Source: Bacteroidia bacterium (GTDB taxonomy: Bacteria > Bacteroidota > Bacteroidia > 2-12-FULL-35-15). Taken from it: a DNA stretch of 64,000 nt. This document shows, one piece after another, positions 1-9,483 of this stretch. Made by a program: the position numbers and the translations under genes. The stretch covers positions 124,001 through 188,000 of the forward strand of contig JAURXZ010000016.1 of the NCBI GenBank assembly GCA_030654175.1. Reading direction: 5' to 3'. Positions within the stretch are counted from its first letter, which is position 1. The number at the start of each line of letters is the position of its first letter. A model generated the notes under the pieces. That model did no database searches and had not been told where the DNA came from. It saw only the letters and a list, made by a program, of their open reading frames with translations.

Positions 1-255
1 CACATGATAGAAGCCGGAAAAGAAATGGGATTTGATGAAGCTACTTCCGCAATGTTTGTAAAACAAACCATGTTGGGTTCTTTCCATTTAATCAATAACG
101 CCAATAAATCACTGGATGAATTAATAAAAGCGGTGGCTTCAAAAGGAGGAACTACGGAAGCTGCACTTACTATTTTTAATGAGGCTCAAGTTGGAGAAAA
201 TATTCAGAAAGGTATTGTTAAGGCGAGAGATAGGAGTGTTGAGTTATCGCGGTAA
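1..255 (+). CDS. proC: Pyrroline-5-carboxylate reductase, C-terminal part
   Basis: The reading frame is open from the first base (the first in-window ATG is at 4, but codon 1 is CAC), so the gene begins outside the window. The visible 84 codons match the helical dimerisation domain of ProC, which makes proline from pyrroline-5-carboxylate with NAD(P)H. The best marker is the KGGTTEAAL segment, equivalent to the conserved PGGTT stretch of this family, followed by a helix ending in RDRSVELSR at the usual distance from the stop. The Rossmann domain is not in view. A weak AT-rich hairpin with a T run (355-376) lies downstream and may end transcription. Confidence 0.85.
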   Translation, partial: HMIEAGKEMGFDEATSAMFVKQTMLGSFHLINNANKSLDELIKAVASKGGTTEAALTIFNEAQVGENIQKGIVKARDRSVELSR

Positions 256-271
256 TAATCTTGGTATTTCT

Positions 272-441
272 GGGCCTAACGGTTTGCGAAGCGATGTGGC
301 CAATTTCTTAAACAAAATTATAAAATTACAGGTGGCAAAAAACGAATAAAAAATAAATTCATTCCTCCGTGAATTTTTTTTGTCCTGATAGATTTTCATT
401 GCGAATGTCACTAAGCCCCCACACACTTCCATCGCTTCAGC
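272..441. repeat. Imperfect long palindrome (attC-like look)
   Basis: In the 253-bp spacer after proC, GAAGCGATG (288-296) is complementary to CATCGCTTC (430-438), with further weaker pairing outward towards GGGCCTAACGG on the left and AGCGCCTAAGG on the right. Inside is a small AAATTCA/TGAATTT hairpin (355-376). The layout (short TAACG-type edge, about 130 nt of unpaired AT-rich DNA, complementary edge) resembles the element at 22657-22824. No open frame inside looks coding. Confidence 0.4.
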
Positions 442-508
442 TTAGCGCCTAAGGGGTATCAATTAACAGTCAACCTCCATTAAGCACAATCAAATAAATA
501 TATCATTT

Positions 509-1147
509 TCATTTGATGATCTCAAAATAATTTGGGTAAAGTCTTGTCAACTTTTTGGTTTGATAAGTTAAAATTATGATTTGAGAACCATTGACTTCTA
601 TCTTCATAGGCTGGGGGGGCAATTGTCCAGATATAATTTCAACTATTTGCTCCTTTTTATTTTTTTCCTTAATAAGGAATTTATTTTTTGTGAACGAACT
701 GGTACTTGGGGCTCCGTCAATAGACTCTCCGCCTTTGTAAGTAACTGAAAAACCATGAAAAGGTAATTCCAGATCCTCTACTTTTAAAGTAATCTTATTA
801 AAATCAGGAAAAAGCAGCGCATCGATATCTTGGTACAAACCTGATTCAAGTTCACTATTTCCAATATTGAAACCAGTTGATGGTGTTTTGAACCTTTTTT
901 GATAAATCTCTATTTTTTGAATCCTTTTTTCACAGGTAAACGAAAGATTAATTTGTTCAGCCTTGGCACCAAAAGAAATCATCATCTCACCATTTGTTGG
1001 GATTTTCTCAATACGCTCCATCAAACTCTTGATCATATTGATATCATCTATCAAAACTGACTTTACAATTTTATTATCTGAAATGCTGACAAATTTTTTT
1101 ATTTCAAGGGAGGTGCAATTTTTATATAAAAACCAATGTCTTTCCAT
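509..1147 (-). CDS. Uncharacterised 212-aa protein
   Basis: I do not recognise this protein. It starts at ATG 1147 and has no signal peptide, membrane segment or obvious catalytic motif, so it is probably cytoplasmic. The composition is rich in lysine, isoleucine and serine with alternating hydrophobic residues, suggesting a mainly beta fold. It contains one PPQP turn near residue 178. It is separated from ispG (upstream on the same strand) by about 100 bp of AT-rich DNA and so may be transcribed alone. Its continuous 212-codon frame and ordinary amino acid composition support a real gene; the overlapping plus-strand frame at 963-1175 is its shadow. Confidence 0.65.
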   Translation of the reverse strand: MERHWFLYKNCTSLEIKKFVSISDNKIVKSVLIDDINMIKSLMERIEKIPTNGEMMISFGAKAEQINLSFTCEKRIQKIEIYQKRFKTPSTGFNIGNSELESGLYQDIDALLFPDFNKITLKVEDLELPFHGFSVTYKGGESIDGAPSTSSFTKNKFLIKEKNKKEQIVEIISGQLPPQPMKIEVNGSQIIILTYQTKKLTRLYPNYFEIIK

Positions 1148-1250
1148 AGTAGTTTGTGAAATTAAATTTTTATAATCAATAAAATCAAATTATGTTCATT
1201 ATAAACATTTTAATGTTTTAAAAAAATTATTTTCAATCGAACACATAACC

Positions 1251-3251
1251 TTACACCTTCTCCACCCAATCCCCATATTTCTTAATTAAATCAACCAAAG
1301 CATCCACAGCCTTTTCAGAACCAATATTACGTTCTACCACTTCTCTGCCCTTGTATAAAGTAATTTTCCCAACACCTGTACCAACATACCCATAATCGGC
1401 ATCAGCCATTTCGCCCGGGCCATTTACAATACAACCCATAATACCAATTTTAACACCTTTTAGGTGGTCGGTGCGGTTACGGATCTTTGCGGTTGTTTCC
1501 TGCAGATCAAAAAGTGTTCTTCCACATGATGGACATGAAATATACTCTGTTTTGGAGATGCGGGTACGAGTGGCTTGTAATATGCCAAAAGAAGTGGCAT
1601 TTACATTTTTGGGAGAGGTGCAATTATTTTGATTAATCCATATTCCATCACCAAATCCGTCTAAAAACAATGCGCCTATATCAGTGGAAGAATGTAATTG
1701 AAATTTCTCTTCTGAAAGGTTACTATAATTACGTTTTATAATAACCGGAACACTAGAATTGTTATTCATCAATTCAATGAACATTCTGCGTTGCTCTGCC
1801 ATTCCGTGTTCATTGGACGTTTCAAAAACAAATACAACCGTATTGTCGAATGGTTGAAATGTTGAACTGTTGAAATATTGGATCAAAAAATCGATGTCAA
1901 CACTTACAAAATTCAATTCAGTTGACTTTTTAACTGTGGTAAAAAACTCATTATCAGAAAATAATGGATAACACCTTGTTGTATCCTCCAAATCTTGCCA
2001 AAACGCTGAATTGTATATCAATCCTAATGTACCGGGTATCTGAAAATCTATTTTATTATCACCGGCAAAAATATAATCACAAGCCTGATCCGTTAAATTC
2101 CATTTATCCAATGGTACAGAATAATTATAGCCAACGGCAAAAAATGAGGCAGGAGTAATGGCTTGTTTTCCACTAAAATCAGTTATTACCCGAGGGACAT
2201 TGTGTCCGCCCATATTTATAACTTCGTGGGTTTCTCTGCGTTTGTAATCATAAGGGGAATAGGGTAGTTCGAAAGTTGGAAGTTGAGAGTTATTAGTTGC
2301 TGGTTGTTTGTTGCTAGTTGATAGTTCTATGTTGGGAATTTCTAAGATAGGTCTATGCGAAGCCCTGTTCGAATAACGTTCAACCAATGCTTTTGCAACC
2401 GGAATTTCAAATTCGGGATCTTCGGTTAATGAAACACGGACCGTATCCCCTATTCCATCTTCCAATAATGTACCAATACCAACCGCGGATTTAATACGGC
2501 CATCTTCACCTTCACCTGCTTCGGTAACACCAAGGTGTAAAGGATAATTCATCTCATATTGTTGCATTTTTTGAATCAACAAGCGATAGGCCTGAACCAT
2601 CACCTGTGTGTTACTTGCCTTCATTGAAAGCACAATGTTGTAATAATTATTGTCTTCACAGATACGTAAAAACTCCAGGGCGCTCTCTACCATACCAAGT
2701 GGAGTATCACCATACCTGCTCAAAATACGGTCGCTCAGAGAGCCATGATTGGTGCCAATACGCATGGCAGTTCCGTATTCCTTACAAATTTTAACTAGTG
2801 GTGTAAACCGTTCGCGGATCCGCTCTAATTCAATTTCATAAGCGTTATCGGTATAATCAATGGATTCAAACTTTTTCTTGTCGGCATAATTGCCGGGGTT
2901 TACTCTTACCTTTTCTACAATGCGGGCAGCCAGTTCAGCGGCATTAGGGGTGAAATGGATATCGGCAATTAATGGGGTAGTATAACCTCTTGCACGTAAT
3001 TCTTTTTTTATGTTCTCTAAATTTTTCGCCTCTTTAATACTGGGTGCTGTGATACGTACATATTCACAACCTGCATCGATCATCCGGATACTTTGCTCCA
3101 CAGTGGCAATAGTATCCATTGTATCGGTTGTAGTCATCGATTGGATTCGAATAGGATTATCGCCACCCAAAGGGACATCACCAATGGTTACAACACGCGT
3201 TTTATATCTTGAAAATTGCGTAAGGCTATTGCAGTATAATTGAGTTATCAT
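1251..3251 (-). CDS. ispG: 4-hydroxy-3-methylbut-2-enyl-diphosphate synthase, long form
   Basis: IspG (GcpE) reduces 2-C-methyl-erythritol 2,4-cyclodiphosphate to HMBPP, the penultimate step of the MEP isoprenoid pathway, using a [4Fe-4S] cluster. The N-terminal TIM barrel starts around GGDNPIRIQSMTTTDT (residues 29-44). The C-terminal cluster domain carries CPSC at about 571-574 and the third Cys in MGCIVNGPGE at about 606. At 666 aa it is far longer than the E. coli enzyme because of a central inserted domain (about 300-550), as in the plant and Bacteroidota form. Residues about 308-327 are encoded by a short-word repeat (separate entry). Fe-S dependence fits the nearby suf operon, although the two are separated by a transporter gene. 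Confidence 0.95.
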   Translation of the reverse strand: MITQLYCNSLTQFSRYKTRVVTIGDVPLGGDNPIRIQSMTTTDTMDTIATVEQSIRMIDAGCEYVRITAPSIKEAKNLENIKKELRARGYTTPLIADIHFTPNAAELAARIVEKVRVNPGNYADKKKFESIDYTDNAYEIELERIRERFTPLVKICKEYGTAMRIGTNHGSLSDRILSRYGDTPLGMVESALEFLRICEDNNYYNIVLSMKASNTQVMVQAYRLLIQKMQQYEMNYPLHLGVTEAGEGEDGRIKSAVGIGTLLEDGIGDTVRVSLTEDPEFEIPVAKALVERYSNRASHRPILEIPNIELSTSNKQPATNNSQLPTFELPYSPYDYKRRETHEVINMGGHNVPRVITDFSGKQAITPASFFAVGYNYSVPLDKWNLTDQACDYIFAGDNKIDFQIPGTLGLIYNSAFWQDLEDTTRCYPLFSDNEFFTTVKKSTELNFVSVDIDFLIQYFNSSTFQPFDNTVVFVFETSNEHGMAEQRRMFIELMNNNSSVPVIIKRNYSNLSEEKFQLHSSTDIGALFLDGFGDGIWINQNNCTSPKNVNATSFGILQATRTRISKTEYISCPSCGRTLFDLQETTAKIRNRTDHLKGVKIGIMGCIVNGPGEMADADYGYVGTGVGKITLYKGREVVERNIGSEKAVDALVDLIKKYGDWVEKV
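2271..2330 (-). repeat. Short-word repeat inside the ispG coding sequence
   Basis: On the coding strand this stretch reads as degenerate AACTA/CAACTA words (CAACTAGCAAC, CAGCAACTAATAAC and CAACTTCCAAC are visible), the same style as the intergenic word repeats at 18858-18922 and 43351-43380. It is in frame and encodes a low-complexity N/S/T/Q linker containing QPATNNSQLP, at the join between the TIM barrel and the inserted domain, where extra residues would be tolerated. Confidence 0.55.
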
Positions 3252-3388
3252 CGTATAAAATTGAATTGTAAAGTTAAGATAAATGCTAAGGAAATGTTGA
3301 ATGTTGAATGTTAAATTGTGAATTATGCAATAAATAATCTTATTCCTAAGATTACGGGAAATGCGCTAAGGCAAATGATAAGGGATTT

Positions 3389-4267
3389 TTATTGCTTTTT
3401 TAAATAGTTCTTTAATATACCATTTCCAAAAATAGTGGCGAGAATAATTAAGGTGCCGAGGTAAAAACCGGGTGTCATCGCCTCATCTTTTTCCCAGATG
3501 AAATAAGCGATAATGATACCGTAAATCGTTTCCAGGTTTATAGTAAGCGTCATCGTATATGGACTAATTTTTTTCATTACATGAATACTTGCAATAAATG
3601 GAAATGCAGTTCCTACAACCGAAAACAATAGTAACCACAGCCAATCGGCAGTGCTTATTTCAAAAAAATTGTGATCTAACTGCCCCGTGAACAGCAAATA
3701 AAGGGAAAGAGACAGGAATCCTCCACCCAATTCGTATATAGTGATCACCGGCACAGGAATACGTTTTACAAGCAAACTATTTATGACCGTAAAAAAAGAA
3801 GCGGTCAATGCAGCTATAATACCAAAAATGATCCCTGTTGCATATTGAGTTTCTACTTTAAATATAATTGCAATGGCCCCAATGATAATCATTCCGAAAA
3901 CTAATTCGTAACGGATTATTTTACGCTCATAAAAATAGGGTTCAATGATGGAGGTGAATAAAGTACCGGTTGCAAAAGCAACAAGGGTTACCGATACATT
4001 GGAAATTTTGATTGCATGGTAAAAACAAAACCAATGAAAAGCAATGACTGTGCCTATTCCAACGAGTTTAAAAACATCGTTACGGGCAATTTTTACATTT
4101 TGTTTTATGATAAACAGATAAACAGAAACTGCCATAACCGTCAGTAACATCCGAAACCATACTAATTGAAAAGCCTGAACGGATATGAGTTTGCCGAGTA
4201 TCGGGGACCAGCCCCAAATAAAAACAATGAAATGAAGTAAAAGGAGATTTTTATTTTTGAAAAACAT
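3389..4267 (-). CDS. EamA/DMT-family transporter
   Basis: A 292-aa integral membrane protein with about ten hydrophobic segments arranged as two similar halves of five, the plan of the drug/metabolite transporter superfamily (EamA domains). Features include the N-terminal FIVFIWGWSPILGKL segment, a WFRM motif at the end of helix 2, and a C-terminal TINLETIYGIIIAYFIWEKD segment typical of the second EamA repeat. The substrate cannot be inferred; relatives export amino acids, metabolites or drugs. It starts at ATG 4267, lies downstream of sufD on the same strand, and is separated from it by a strong inverted repeat, so it is probably outside the suf transcript. Confidence 0.85.
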   Translation of the reverse strand: MFFKNKNLLLLHFIVFIWGWSPILGKLISVQAFQLVWFRMLLTVMAVSVYLFIIKQNVKIARNDVFKLVGIGTVIAFHWFCFYHAIKISNVSVTLVAFATGTLFTSIIEPYFYERKIIRYELVFGMIIIGAIAIIFKVETQYATGIIFGIIAALTASFFTVINSLLVKRIPVPVITIYELGGGFLSLSLYLLFTGQLDHNFFEISTADWLWLLLFSVVGTAFPFIASIHVMKKISPYTMTLTINLETIYGIIIAYFIWEKDEAMTPGFYLGTLIILATIFGNGILKNYLKKQ

Positions 4268-4290
4268 AAAATCAATCTGAAAATAAATAA

Positions 4291-4349
4291 GCCACGAATT
4301 TCACGAATTTACTCAAATTTTTATCAAGTAAATTCGTGAAATTCGTGGC
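4291..4349. repeat. Perfect 23-bp inverted repeat between sufD and eamA
   Basis: The arm at 4291-4313 (beginning GCCACGAATTTCACG) is perfectly complementary to 4327-4349, with a 13-nt loop. On the minus strand the stem is followed by a T-rich tract, so it could end or slow transcription after sufD. The words resemble the arms at 36549-36562/36657-36670 and a half-copy at about 24883, suggesting a dispersed family rather than a gene-specific terminator. Confidence 0.85.
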
Positions 4350-4364
4350 AACAAAAGCAACTCA

Positions 4365-5666
4365 CTACTCAAATCGTTTCGATATCTTTTCTTCAACGTA
4401 ATCCCGAAGCGCATCTATCTTAATAGTATCAACTACTTCAGAAGCAAATGCGTGCATCAGTAATTTCTTAGCACTTGTTTCACTCAAGCCACGGGCACGA
4501 AGGTAAAATACTTTTTCCTCATCCAATTTACCGGTTGATGTGCCGTGCGAACATTTTACATCATCGGCATAAATTTCCAATTGAGGTTTTGTGTTGATGG
4601 TTCCATCATCACTCAACAAAATATTTTTGTTTGATTGAAAAGCATTTGTTTTTTGAGCGTCTTTTCGCACAAATATTTTACCATTAAAAGTAGCAGTTGA
4701 TTTCCCATCAATGATACCTTTGTAGAGCTCATTGCTATTGCATTTTGGCTTACGATGATCTACCAAAGTATGATTATCTACAACCTGATTCTCATTGGTC
4801 AAATACAAGCCATTCAGGTTTGATTCTATGCCTTCGTCATCCAAAACAATGTTCAAATTGTTTCTTACCAACGAGCCACTTAAAGTAAAAGTATGCGTAG
4901 TAAATACACTTTTCCCCTTTTGAATTATTTGTGTGGTATTAAGCAAATAACCAAAATTATTTTCATCCTGAATTTTATAATGATCCACAACGGCACTTTC
5001 TTCTACCACAATTTCTGTCAATGCATTGTTAAATACTTTAGCAGTGGAATCAACTGTTTCATACGATTCAATAATTTTCACTTGTGCATTTGATTCCACA
5101 ACAATTAAATTACGTGGATTAATAATTGAATTTTGAATTGCAGATGAAACGTGAATAATATAAATAGGTTTTTCAATTAATGTATTTCTTTGCACGTGAA
5201 CAAACACCCCATCTTTGGCCATTGCAGTATTCAATGCAATAAAAGCATCGGCATTTACATCAGCACTTTGGGCATACTGTTTTTCAAAAACAGATGAATG
5301 ATCTTTTGAGGCTTTGGCTAAACTACAAATGATCAACCCTTTTGGCAGATCCTGTAATTTTGATAATTCTTCAATAAAAACACCGTTCTCAATAGTGATA
5401 ACATAAGCATCATTTAAAATCTCCAAATGAGCAATTTGTTTGCGATCAAGTGTTTTATTTAATGCTAAAGAGAAATCCCCTTTAAGTATCAGATCAATAT
5501 TCAGATACTTATATTCTTCATGCTTACGACTTGGAATCCCTTGCTTGTAGAAGCTTTCCATAGCCTGTTCGCGAAGTAAAGTGTTTCCGAACAAGGAATT
5601 TTTTGAGGATTCGAATTCAGAAATTACCTTGTCTTTTAGTGTATTTTTTTGTGTAATGGTTTCCAT
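4365..5666 (-). CDS. sufD: Fe-S cluster assembly scaffold subunit SufD
   Basis: SufD partners SufB in the SufBC2D scaffold that assembles [Fe-S] clusters. The 433-aa protein has the expected central right-handed beta-helix (about 130-380) and the C-terminal helical signature DDVKCSHGTSTGKLDEEK followed by FYLRARGLSETSAKKLLMHAF, the most conserved part of the SufB/SufD family. The N-terminus SFYKQGIPSRKHEEYKYLN is also typical of SufD. ATG 5666 is the chosen start. It is the last gene of the suf operon; a 106-bp spacer from sufC carries a dispersed repeat. No sufS or sufE follows in this window. Confidence 0.95.
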   Translation of the reverse strand: METITQKNTLKDKVISEFESSKNSLFGNTLLREQAMESFYKQGIPSRKHEEYKYLNIDLILKGDFSLALNKTLDRKQIAHLEILNDAYVITIENGVFIEELSKLQDLPKGLIICSLAKASKDHSSVFEKQYAQSADVNADAFIALNTAMAKDGVFVHVQRNTLIEKPIYIIHVSSAIQNSIINPRNLIVVESNAQVKIIESYETVDSTAKVFNNALTEIVVEESAVVDHYKIQDENNFGYLLNTTQIIQKGKSVFTTHTFTLSGSLVRNNLNIVLDDEGIESNLNGLYLTNENQVVDNHTLVDHRKPKCNSNELYKGIIDGKSTATFNGKIFVRKDAQKTNAFQSNKNILLSDDGTINTKPQLEIYADDVKCSHGTSTGKLDEEKVFYLRARGLSETSAKKLLMHAFASEVVDTIKIDALRDYVEEKISKRFE

Positions 5667-5689
5667 ATTTAATTTTGCATCAAATGCTT

Positions 5690-5763
5690 TCGCACATATT
5701 CCTACAGGCTCAATGTGGTGATCCGCGCTTGGTCAGTCATGGCCTGTAGAACACTGTGCGCGG
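5690..5763. repeat. Dispersed repeat copy in the sufC-sufD spacer
   Basis: The first 28 nt (from TCGCACATATTCC) match 27567-27594 with three substitutions, and similarity continues with gaps for about 25 nt more (CCG, GCT, GGT, AGTC, TGG blocks in the same order). This copy also folds on itself: CGCACA...TACAGGC (5691-5709) against its imperfect complement at 5742-5761. It is transcribed within the suf operon, so the hairpin could affect the sufC/sufD expression ratio. Confidence 0.7.
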
Positions 5764-5773
5764 TAAAAAAAAT

Positions 5774-6526
5774 CTATAATTGAGCTTCCGCTTTAATAAA
5801 ATCGTATCCTCTTTCTTCCAATTCCAGGGCTAATTCTTTAGGTCCGGATTTTACAATTTTGCCATTGTACAGAATGTGAACCACATCAGGAATAATATAA
5901 TCCAACAAACGCTGATAATGCGTAATTACAATTGTTGCATTCTCTTTTGATTTCAATTTATTCACTCCGTTTGCAACAACGCGTAAGGCATCAATATCAA
6001 GCCCGCTGTCGGTTTCATCAAGTATTGCAAGTTTTGGTTCAAGCATTGCCATTTGAAATATTTCGTTGCGTTTTTTCTCTCCACCACTAAAACCTTCATT
6101 AACAGAACGGTTTGCAAGTTTCACATCCAGCTCTACTAATTTTTGCTTTTCTTTCAGCATCGCTAAAAAATCTTTCGCTTCCATCGGACCTAAGCCTTTG
6201 TATGCGCGAATTTCATTTATTGCAGTTTTTAAAAAATTAACATTGCTTACACCCGGAATTTCAATAGGGTACTGAAAAGCAAGAAACACTCCTTCTCTTG
6301 CTCTATCTTCAGGAGATAATTCAAGTAAATTTTTACCGTTGAAAGTCACTTCACCTTCGGTAACTTCATAATCAGATCTGCCTGCAAGTACGGCCGACAA
6401 GGTACTTTTACCCGAGCCATTGGGTCCCATAATGGCGTGTACTTCTCCCGCTTTAACTTCTAAATTAATTCCTTTCAGAATTTCTTTTCCGTCAATTGAA
6501 GCATGTAAATTTTTTATTGATAACAT
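5774..6526 (-). CDS. sufC: Fe-S assembly ATPase SufC
   Basis: SufC is the ABC-type ATPase of the SufBCD complex; its ATP-driven dimerisation opens the SufB-SufD interface for cluster assembly. Visible motifs: Walker A GPNGSGKS (34-41), Q-loop FQYP (84-87), ABC signature FSGGEKKR (146-153), Walker B LAILDE (166-171) followed by TDSGLDIDAL, and the H-switch in VITHY. At 250 aa it has the normal family length and no membrane segment. It lies between the inserted hydrolase gene (53 bp upstream) and sufD. Confidence 0.96.
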   Translation of the reverse strand: MLSIKNLHASIDGKEILKGINLEVKAGEVHAIMGPNGSGKSTLSAVLAGRSDYEVTEGEVTFNGKNLLELSPEDRAREGVFLAFQYPIEIPGVSNVNFLKTAINEIRAYKGLGPMEAKDFLAMLKEKQKLVELDVKLANRSVNEGFSGGEKKRNEIFQMAMLEPKLAILDETDSGLDIDALRVVANGVNKLKSKENATIVITHYQRLLDYIIPDVVHILYNGKIVKSGPKELALELEERGYDFIKAEAQL

Positions 6527-6579
6527 AGTTTATTTTTTTTATTGTTGTAGTAAGAACTTAAAAAATTGTAACATTTCAA

Positions 6580-7815
6580 TTACTTCTTCACTTTCATTTT
6601 AGCCAATGACAAGGCCATTCTGTTTATTAATGGACCTTTCCGGCCCTTCTTGCTTCCCTTAACAAAACTATCGAAATACATTTTTGCATAAACAGAAGAA
6701 AATACTGCACAACTCTTATGCCCCATTTTACGGCTGGTATGACGCAGTTTAATATTTTCAGCACCTTTTAATTTCATAGCATCAGATGCTATAAGAGCAT
6801 TTTTGTAATTTACCTGCTCATCAGCTTTACAGTAACAAAAAAGTACAGGTGTTTCCGGTTTCCAATTGTGCACGCTATTCTCAGCAATTGCTAACTTAAA
6901 TGGAAGCTTTTCATCATTAGCATAGCCCAGTAAAAAATCATCCGTCAATATATCTTTAGGTACTTCGGGCATTACTTTATTGATATCACTCATGGTGTGT
7001 TTACCATCATAATATGCCGGTAACATAGCCGCATAAGGGGCTTTGAAAGAACAGTTCTCATCTTTAAAACATTTATATACCTCCTGGTATGAATACATTA
7101 AATAAGGTAAATAACCGGGATGAGAATAGGGTTTAAACATCACTTCACTTTGCACACCTCCCAGATCATAAGCACCGCTCATAGGTGCTGATGCCGTTAC
7201 ATTAAATTCAGTTGGATATTTTTCCTGCATCACTTTAAGGGTAGCTAAAGTTGCATGACCACCTTGAGAATAGCCTGCCAAAAATAAATACTTACTCTGC
7301 TTAGCATCCTCCTTCACGATCAGTTCTTTTACAGCGCGTAATAGATCTATTGCTGCTGCGGCCTCCGTTTCAACATGCAGATAAAGATGAGTTTTTTGGC
7401 CGCTTCCTATACCAATATAATCAGGGAAAGCAACCATATAGCCACTAGTAGAAAATGCCGTACAAATAGCCTGTTCTCCTTCAAACTTGATCTTCCGGTC
7501 TTTTATTGTCTGCGTTCCATGATGATAGCATATCATCGGGAACTCTTTACCTTTTTCCCTGGGCAGAAAAAATATTCCGGAAGCTTCCACCGATGTCCCA
7601 TCATGCCAGGAGGTTTCATAGATCACCTCAAATACATCAATGGGATAACTGATCTTTGCCATGAATTTGTTGATCTTTTTGTTTTTCCAAATGGAATCCA
7701 ACTCAGATATGGAATAGGAGTGAATTAGTTTATAACCATTCAATTTTCCAGGGCTTGCCTGGCTAGGTGTTAAAATAACCAAGAGAAAAAAGAAGAAAAA
7801 AGTATGTTTCATCAT
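6580..7815 (-). CDS. Secreted alpha/beta-hydrolase (lipase/esterase-like) inside the suf operon
   Basis: A 411-aa protein with a signal peptide (MMKHTFFFFFLLVILTPSQA, cleavage probably near residue 20), so it is exported. The alpha/beta-hydrolase fold is indicated by an oxyanion-type HHG (98-100), the nucleophile elbow GYSQGG with Ser183, and a late His region (GHKSC). It resembles secretory lipase or prolyl-oligopeptidase-like esterases; the substrate is unknown. Its position between sufB and sufC, all on one strand, is odd because its predicted location is periplasmic. The 130-bp gap from sufB may hold its own promoter, but I see no clear TAnnTTTG box there. A triad search by structure prediction would settle the class. 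Confidence 0.8.
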   Translation of the reverse strand: MMKHTFFFFFLLVILTPSQASPGKLNGYKLIHSYSISELDSIWKNKKINKFMAKISYPIDVFEVIYETSWHDGTSVEASGIFFLPREKGKEFPMICYHHGTQTIKDRKIKFEGEQAICTAFSTSGYMVAFPDYIGIGSGQKTHLYLHVETEAAAAIDLLRAVKELIVKEDAKQSKYLFLAGYSQGGHATLATLKVMQEKYPTEFNVTASAPMSGAYDLGGVQSEVMFKPYSHPGYLPYLMYSYQEVYKCFKDENCSFKAPYAAMLPAYYDGKHTMSDINKVMPEVPKDILTDDFLLGYANDEKLPFKLAIAENSVHNWKPETPVLFCYCKADEQVNYKNALIASDAMKLKGAENIKLRHTSRKMGHKSCAVFSSVYAKMYFDSFVKGSKKGRKGPLINRMALSLAKMKVKK

Positions 7816-7945
7816 GGGTATTAATTATAGGATTGATATATATTTTAAAGAAAATTTTGAAAACTTATTGGTTCAATAATTATTTTTTAGATAATAGGAA
7901 TTCGTATCTATTCTTTAAACAAGTACGACTCCGGAAAATTCAAAA

Positions 7946-9397
7946 TTAACCTACACTTCCTTCCAAACTCACAGCCAATAGCTTCTGCGCTTCCACAGCA
8001 AATTCCATTGGCAATTTATTTAATACTTCTTTACAATATCCGTTCACGATCAATCCGATCGCTTTTTCATTGTCGATGCCACGTTGTTTGCAATAAAATA
8101 ATTGATCTTCACCAATTTTTGAAGTGGTTGCTTCATGCTCTACCACTGCGGTTTTATCTTTAATTTCGATGTACGGAAAGGTATGTGCACCGCACTTATC
8201 GCCCATTAATAAACTATCGCATTGGGAAAAATTACGGGCATTGGTAGCGCCTTTTGCAATACGAACCAAGCCTCTGTAACTATTATTACTAAAGCCTGCT
8301 GAAATACCTTTTGAAATAATAGTGCTTCTTGTATTTTTTCCAAGATGCATCATTTTAGTGCCCGTATCAGCCTGTTGATAATTATTTGTAACGGCAACTG
8401 AATAAAATTCACCAACAGAATTATCACCTTTTAAAATTACAGAAGGGTATTTCCAGGTAACGGCAGAGCCTGTTTCTACTTGTGTCCAGGAGATCTTAGA
8501 ATTATCTTCTAAACAAACTCCCCGCTTCGTTACAAAATTAAAAATACCACCTTTACCATTTTTATCACCCGGGTACCAATTCTGAACAGTACTGTATTTT
8601 ATCTCTGCATTTTTATGAGCGATGAGTTCTACTACTGCTGCATGCAATTGGTTTTCGTCACGCATAGGCGCAGTACAACCTTCGAGATAACTCACATAAG
8701 AATCTTCGTCAGCAATAATTAAAGTACGTTCAAACTGACCTGTACCAGCCGAGTTGATCCGGAAATAAGTGGAAAGTTCCATCGGGCAGCGAACTCCTTT
8801 TGGAATATAACAGAAGGAACCATCTGTAAAAACCGCTGAATTTAATGCGGCATAAAAATTATCAGTATAAGGAACAACCGTACTCATGTATTTTTTTACC
8901 AATTCAGGATGCTCCTGAACTGCCTCACCAAAAGAACAAAAGATAATTCCTTTTTCAGATAAAACTTCCTTGAAAGTGGTTTTCACAGAAACGCTGTCCA
9001 TAATAATATCAACAGCAATTCTACTTTCAACACCTGAAAGTCGTTTTTGCTCTTCAATAGAAATACCAAGTTTTTCAAATGTTTTTAATAATTCGGGATC
9101 TACTTCATCCAAACTATTCAAAACTTTTTTGGGTTTTGGTGCAGAATAATAGATAATATCCTGAAAGTTAGGTTTTATATAAGACACATGTGCCCAATGA
9201 GGCTCTTCCAATGTTAACCAATAACGAAAAGCTTTTAAACGATATTCCAGCATCCAATCGGGTTCGTTTTTCTTTTTAGATATAAAACGAATGATATCCT
9301 CATTTAAACCTTTCGGTGCATTGTCAGCTTCAATATCGGTAACAAAACCGTACTTATATTCCTCGTTGATTTTCTCTTCTAAAATTTCGTTTGCCAT
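7946..9397 (-). CDS. sufB: Fe-S cluster assembly scaffold SufB
   Basis: SufB is the cluster-building subunit of SufBC2D. The 483-aa sequence is close to the usual length and shows the family hallmarks in order: [14 protein letters not shown] near the N-terminus, [65 protein letters not shown], then the C-terminal [19 protein letters not shown] and [20 protein letters not shown]. The conserved Cys in GDKCGAH and the Cys in FYCKQRG are present. It follows the A-type carrier gene by 86 bp; that gap contains AAGTCAAAAGT-type word repeats. Confidence 0.96.
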   Translation of the reverse strand: MANEILEEKINEEYKYGFVTDIEADNAPKGLNEDIIRFISKKKNEPDWMLEYRLKAFRYWLTLEEPHWAHVSYIKPNFQDIIYYSAPKPKKVLNSLDEVDPELLKTFEKLGISIEEQKRLSGVESRIAVDIIMDSVSVKTTFKEVLSEKGIIFCSFGEAVQEHPELVKKYMSTVVPYTDNFYAALNSAVFTDGSFCYIPKGVRCPMELSTYFRINSAGTGQFERTLIIADEDSYVSYLEGCTAPMRDENQLHAAVVELIAHKNAEIKYSTVQNWYPGDKNGKGGIFNFVTKRGVCLEDNSKISWTQVETGSAVTWKYPSVILKGDNSVGEFYSVAVTNNYQQADTGTKMMHLGKNTRSTIISKGISAGFSNNSYRGLVRIAKGATNARNFSQCDSLLMGDKCGAHTFPYIEIKDKTAVVEHEATTSKIGEDQLFYCKQRGIDNEKAIGLIVNGYCKEVLNKLPMEFAVEAQKLLAVSLEGSVG

Positions 9398-9483
9398 TTC
9401 TTTAAGTTATAAGTCAAAAGTAAAAAGTCAAAAGTTAATTCTATCTTTTGAATTTTGACTTAATTCTCTTTATAATTTACTTT

